DNA of 64,000 nucleotides, taken from assembly GCF_003590095.1 (NCBI RefSeq), contig NC_039490.1, positions 9,193,834-9,257,833 on the forward strand, in the 5' to 3' direction. Within the stretch, counting starts at the first letter, position 1, and each line of letters opens with the position of its first letter. This DNA is from Trichoplusia ni. Lineage: Eukaryota; Arthropoda; Insecta; Lepidoptera; Noctuidae. The translations under genes and the position numbers were made by a program. This document shows positions 60,801 through 64,000 of this stretch, one piece after another. The notes beneath the pieces are model-generated. The model did no database searches. It was given only the letters and a program-made list of their open reading frames with translations, and was not told where the DNA came from.

Positions 60801-63758
60801 GGCCAAAGAGACGAGATAAAAAACGTAAGCAAGCGGACCGTTACTGAGTTACAATGCGATAGCGAGGGAGTATTGTCCCTGTCCTTATCACTCGTACGCA
60901 TATATGTCGTGAGTTGGTCGATGACAGCTGTCGTTATGTGTTTCGTGGTACAAGAAAGCAGTCAGTACTGCAGTTGTCAACATTTAGTCTGACATATTGT
61001 GAACAAGTTCATTCTTTCAGTTTTGACAAAGTTTATTGAAATAAAAATATTATGAACGCCAGAAAATTTGTTTACATTCTTCTCGTCTGGTTGGCCTTAC
61101 ATTATATTTATGTAAATAGTGTAACAGGGGTCCTGTATCCCGCTGTGTATACTCACAGGCACAGGATTGCAGTCATATAGAGAGGCGAGTGCCCTCCTGG
61201 CACAGACCCTCACGTCGGCCGCGCGCGGGTCCGCCGCCAGCGCGGACACCTTCACCAGCGCGCGACCCGCCACGCCTGACGCGCCGCCTACACGGACATA
61301 ATACTGTTACAGTACATGGAAGGGTGATACTCCGGAAAAATTAGTATCCGGAACACAATAAAAAAAAACCGAGACCCACATTTAAGATTATTTAATCCTT
61401 GTGTCACGGGTGGTATCACAAACATACAAATCACGTGTACCTTCAAAAAAGGACTGACAGATACATTCCTAAGTTCACATACATAGTGTAAAGCATTTAA
61501 TTAGTCCTACGTGGGGATCGAACCCGGAACAAGACGTACACATAAGGTTGCTTGGTGACCTGGACCACTCAACTATCGTTTACATTGTACTTTTTTTTCT
61601 CTCATTCCTGTTATAGCTGCAACCAAATTATCACCTAGAAACTTTAATATCATTACGAAACATATCAGTACCATCAGATACAGTTTCCGAACGGCCAGAC
61701 AACAAATCCTTACTCCTTTTGAGTACGGCTCCCTAAAATACATAAAACTATTCTATCTATACTAATATATAAAGCTGAAGAGTTTGTTTGTTTGTTTGAA
61801 CGCGCTAATCTCAGGAACTACTGGTTCAAATTGAAAAATTCTTTTTGTGTTGAATAGACCATTCATCGACTGGATTCATCGGCTGCGACTAATAAGAGCG
61901 AAGATATAATGGAAAATGTGGAATAAACAGGGCAGGTATAAATCATAACTTATATCTTCAAACCACGCGGACGAAGTCGCGGGCAACAGCTAGTAATATA
62001 TAAAGCTATTCTATCAAACATAAAGCTATTACTGTAACCTCTCTCCTAAGATATTGCTGTGAACGACAGGGTCCATAATGGTTCTGTATCATTTAAGACT
62101 TTCATGTACTTTGAGTTCGTGGTCAAGGTATAACCGCATATATTATGTGAATCGATCACAGGTTAAGCTACGCTTGTCGCAGTTGGTTTGTAGATGGGTG
62201 ACCACCTTTGTCATAATGAGTTCCTCCGGGTATCGGAAGGCACTTTAAGTTGTGGGTCCCGGCTGTTATTCATACATCTTTGACAGTCGTTACAGGTAGT
62301 CAGAAGCTTGAAAAGTCTGACAACCAGTCTAAGCAAGGGGTATCGTGTTGCCCAGGTAACTGGGTTGAGGAGGTCAGATAGGCAGTCGCTTCTTGTAGAA
62401 CACTGGTACTTGGTGAGTCCGGTTAGACTGGAGGGGACCCCAACAGTGATGTCGTACAGCTATCCACGCACGTACCGTGCAGTGCGAGCGCGAGGCTGTT
62501 GGGCGTGCAGTAGTCGTGCGCGAGGTCGGCCAGGAAGCGCAGCGCCGCCGCCTTGGTCTTGGGCGTCGGGGCCGTGGCGCCGTCCGCCAGGAACCTGCAG
62601 GGGGGGGACCGTGACACTTACTTATATATAAATGTTATAAATTTGTTACGCTTTCACGCAAAAACCACATCATCATGCAACGTTGTACACATATTCTTGG
62701 AGGTATTAGAAGTAACATAGAATACTTGTTGTTAAGAAAAAGAAATGAACAACAATCAAAATTGAAATGAAACTACGGATTTTATCGCGGTTTAATTTTA
62801 GATTTTAGTTCCCGACGTTTCGACACCTTTGCAGGTCTCGTGGTCACGGGCAGACCGCGATGAAATCCGTAAAAGTAGTTTCATTTCAATGTCTAACATT
62901 CGCGTAAACCTAAGAATCCACAACAATCATAATATCTGTAAGAGAAAGGAGATGAAAGTGGCGGATCTGATCAAGATTTTATCCCAGCGTAAAAACTGCT
63001 CAGTATTTTTCTTGTTTAACCATGTCGAAAATCCAATAGACGTGGCTCTGCTCAACCATGAGCGAAAATTGTCTAAGCGGGCTGTGTATGCTAAGTGTGC
63101 ACAGAACGAGGACCGACGAGTAGATCGTTCTACCAGAAAGATATATGTACCAGGATAGGTTGACTACGCCTATGACGTCATACCTAAATATGTTATGCAG
63201 CTGCAGTTCAGCCGGGAAGCACTCGTGTATCACGTCGAGAGTCTTCATGATCTTGCTCTGGACTGAGCCGAGGATGTCCGTGCCCAGTTTCATGAGTAAC
63301 CTGAAATTAATTCAATTATTATTCATCATCACAATCATAAAAGTTTGTTTGGAATCTCGGTTTCTGTATGGATGTGGGGTTCTTTATTAATTTTATTTTT
63401 TTGGAAGGAAAGAATTTAATCCTTGTGTCACGGGGGGGTCTTACAAACATACAAATCACATGCTCAAAGACACGTGAGGATCTCGCCCGCGACACGACGT
63501 ACTCAGTGGGTTTGGCGTGGGTGACCTCAACCACTCGGCTATGCAGTCCCCTATAGGATAGCCTCCAAGTTACCTGAACATGAGCTGGTAGAGCCAGTCC
63601 TTGAGCTGCTGCCAGTGCACGAGCAGCAGCTCGCAGACGGCGTCCAGCAGCAGCGAGAACACCTTCGTGTGCGCGTCCACGAACATCTTGTTGAGGAGTT
63701 CCGTCAGGCGCCGCAGCTGCTCCTCCGACAGCAGGCGGCCGCTGTTCAGGTAGTTCGC
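53701..63758 (-). CDS. chb: CLASP (chb/Mast/Orbit), C-terminal 622 residues; 5' part outside the window
   Basis: Fifteen exons, 5' to 3': 63758-63574, 63300-63184, 62594-62476, 61287-61157, 60701-60614, 59485-59372, 58699-58591, 58133-58026, 57192-57113, 56679-56535, 55910-55813, 55467-55256, 55014-54868, 54318-54184 and 53781-53701. All are in phase. CLASPs bind microtubule plus ends, promote rescue and act at kinetochores and the cortex. The first exons encode the third TOG-like HEAT domain (MFVDAHTKVFSLLLDA, LKDWLYQLMFRLLMKLGTDI, LGSVQSKIMKTLDVIHECFP). A Ser-rich linker follows (SDSPLRSASG, YSRIRKTTSEIHTYT). Exons from 56679 encode the C-terminal HEAT domain (LILLKLIHAYEGLNKEVMRA, RTRGYPTSLCALKLAAEVAK, NSAVRKAAVFCMVAFTFALG, LSVSKYRLLQVYI), which mediates partner binding. 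The protein ends in a Gly/Ala-rich tail. Upstream TOG1/TOG2 and SxIP regions are expected beyond 64000. Confidence 0.93.
53996..54144 (+). repeat. Family C SINE tail fragments in the last CLASP intron
   Basis: Two pieces, 53996-54033 and 54073-54144, each with 'gacac...attgaat' phrases. They are close to the donor of exon 54318-54184. Confidence 0.5.
54806..54861. repeat. (GAT)n/(CTG)n microsatellite beside a CLASP splice donor
   Basis: CTG repeats pass into GAT repeats with small interruptions. On the coding (minus) strand this is (ATC)n then (CAG)n. It starts within about 6 bases of the GTATACC donor of exon 55014-54868. Confidence 0.8.
55068..55228. mobile_element. Truncated copy of the 60798-61099 element
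   Basis: 'gcagttgtcaacattt', 'attgtgaacaagttc' and 'gaaaatttgttt...ctcgtct' occur in the same order as in 60953-61090. The left terminus is missing. It lies in a CLASP intron. Confidence 0.55.
55531..55737 (+). repeat. tRNA-like SINE, family C, in CLASP intron
   Basis: Near-complete copy with A box GGATAGCCGAGTGTTTGAGG, B box CGGGTTCGATTCC and a T-run end. Confidence 0.75.
58361..58497 (-). repeat. 5S-like SINE head fragment, family D
   Basis: Retains the 5S-like head on the minus strand ('gatcacaggttaaggtacgc', 'ccgtagatgggtgacca') and the first body segment. The 3' half is absent. Confidence 0.65.
59553..59766 (-). repeat. tRNA-like SINE, family B, in CLASP intron
   Basis: Inverted copy with A box TTGGTCTAATAGTTAGTGG and B box changed to GGGTTCCATTCCC. 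Confidence 0.7.
59888..60021. mobile_element. TIR element (MITE), family F, in CLASP intron
   Basis: Second complete copy: arms 'tcattattaaatgatgtaac' and its reverse at 59998-60021, with the full core between them. Confidence 0.7.
60055..60205. repeat. Repeat shared with 19320-19450 (inverted)
   Basis: 'aaagacaccctgctgctggg' through 'gcacttaggaagcggtg' to 'atttgaataaatga'. Probably a LINE 3' tail. Confidence 0.5.
60798..61099. mobile_element. 302-bp TIR element in CLASP intron
   Basis: The ends TAAGGCCAAAGAGACGAG and CTCGTCTGGTTGGCCTTA are inverted repeats matching at 16 of 18 positions. The interior has no domain-like frame. A truncated relative lies at 55068-55228. Confidence 0.55.
61386..61580 (-). 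repeat. Family C SINE in CLASP intron
   Basis: Diverged inverted copy with the tail 'atccttgtgtcacggg' and B box GGTTCGATCCCC on the minus strand. Confidence 0.65.
61756..61993 (+). mobile_element. Helitron-like non-autonomous element in CLASP intron
   Basis: Both termini are intact. A 20-base 5' fragment of another copy ('taatatataaagct') follows directly. Confidence 0.65.
62130..62447 (+). repeat. 5S-like SINE, family D, in CLASP intron
   Basis: Nearly full-length, from 'aaccgcatatattatgtgaa' through the 5S-like head to 'ggaccccaacag'. Its 3' end stops about 30 bases from the CLASP splice donor at 62475. Confidence 0.7.
62758..62899. repeat. Foldback repeat in CLASP intron
   Basis: 'attgaaatgaaactacggat...cgcggt' at the left pairs imperfectly with 'accgcgatgaaatccgtaaa...tttcatttcaat' at the right. 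The spacer is 'gacgtttcgacacctttgca...tggtcacgggc'. Confidence 0.6.
63409..63549 (-). repeat. Family C SINE in CLASP intron
   Basis: Inverted and shortened: tail 'aatccttgtgtcacgggg' and head 'aaccactcggctat' remain, but the B box is lost. Confidence 0.6.
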
Positions 63759-63789
63759 CTGGAGAAGGGTTAAATTGGTATTAAAAATA

Positions 63790-63965
63790 ATTATCATCGT
63801 CGTAGCAAGTCCTGAGTCGGTTTCCAGTCTAACCGGTTTCGCTAAGTACCAGTGTTTTACAAGGAGCGACTGCCTATCCGACCTCCACAACCCAGTTACC
63901 CCTTAGTTAGACTGGTTGTCAGGCATTCTAGCTTTCGACTGCTTGTAACGATTGTCAAAGATGAA
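63790..63965 (-). repeat. 5S-like SINE, family D, truncated
   Basis: The 3' half is inverted ('gtaccagtgttttacaagga', 'ctgcctatccgacctcc') in the most upstream visible CLASP intron. Confidence 0.65.
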
Positions 63966-64000
63966 CAATTTATCGTGCTTTTTGAAACAACATTTAGAAA

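Noticed and set aside
1..64000. CRISPR array, prokaryotic operon, plasmid or phage-like system
   Set aside because: No evenly spaced direct repeats with unique spacers, no operon-like packed frames and no ribosome-binding-site pattern; genes are split by GT-AG introns.
1..64000. Endogenous viral sequence
   Set aside because: No long frame with viral polymerase, capsid or envelope-like features was seen; the mobile DNA looks like SINEs, Helitron-like elements, MITEs and LINE tails.

Overview
The window looks like nuclear DNA from a moth, probably a noctuoid. This is inferred from AT-rich spacers, intron-rich genes with insect orthologues, and a dense load of repeats typical of Lepidoptera: tRNA-derived SINEs, 'CTAGCTGTTGCCCGCGACTTC' elements and small TIR elements. 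No prokaryotic, plasmid or viral genes were seen. All exon coordinates below come from reading splice sites by eye and checking that reading phase is kept across every junction; no alignment or transcript data were used.

Layout, left to right. (1) 1-4.7 kb: repeats only. (2) 5.47-8.68 kb, plus strand: a complete six-exon aldo-keto reductase of 326 aa with an intact D-Y-K-H tetrad. (3) 8.7-18 kb: AT-rich intergenic DNA with SINEs and TIR elements. (4) 18.41-25.45 kb, minus strand: a BNIP2/caytaxin/prune2-type BCH (Sec14-like) protein in nine coding exons; its 5' end is unresolved, with possible non-coding exons near 28.0 and 31.4 kb. (5) 32.97-35.61 kb, plus strand: a secreted single-domain von Willebrand factor C (SVWC, Vago-like) protein, with a second possible 3' exon at 36.07 kb. 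(6) 37.04-45.28 kb, plus strand: an Atf-2 orthologue with an N-terminal C2H2 finger, the DQTPTPTRF phospho-site region and a divergent C-terminal bZIP. (7) 53.70-63.76 kb, minus strand: the C-terminal 622 residues of the microtubule plus-end protein CLASP (chb/Mast/Orbit), in 15 exons; its N-terminal TOG domains lie beyond the right edge.

The genes are functionally unrelated: redox/steroid metabolism, trafficking or signalling, secreted defence-like factor, stress transcription factor, cytoskeleton. The BCH and SVWC genes diverge from one intergenic region, and Atf-2 and CLASP converge. Introns and spacers hold at least eight copies of a repeat whose core resembles the 5S rRNA internal promoter, three tRNA-like SINE families, about a dozen Helitron-like copies and several TIR/foldback elements.

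Observations most worth checking are the non-canonical basic region of the Atf-2 bZIP, the 5S-derived SINE family, two adjacent perfect hairpins in the predicted 3' UTR of the BCH gene, and the alternative 3' ends of the SVWC gene.
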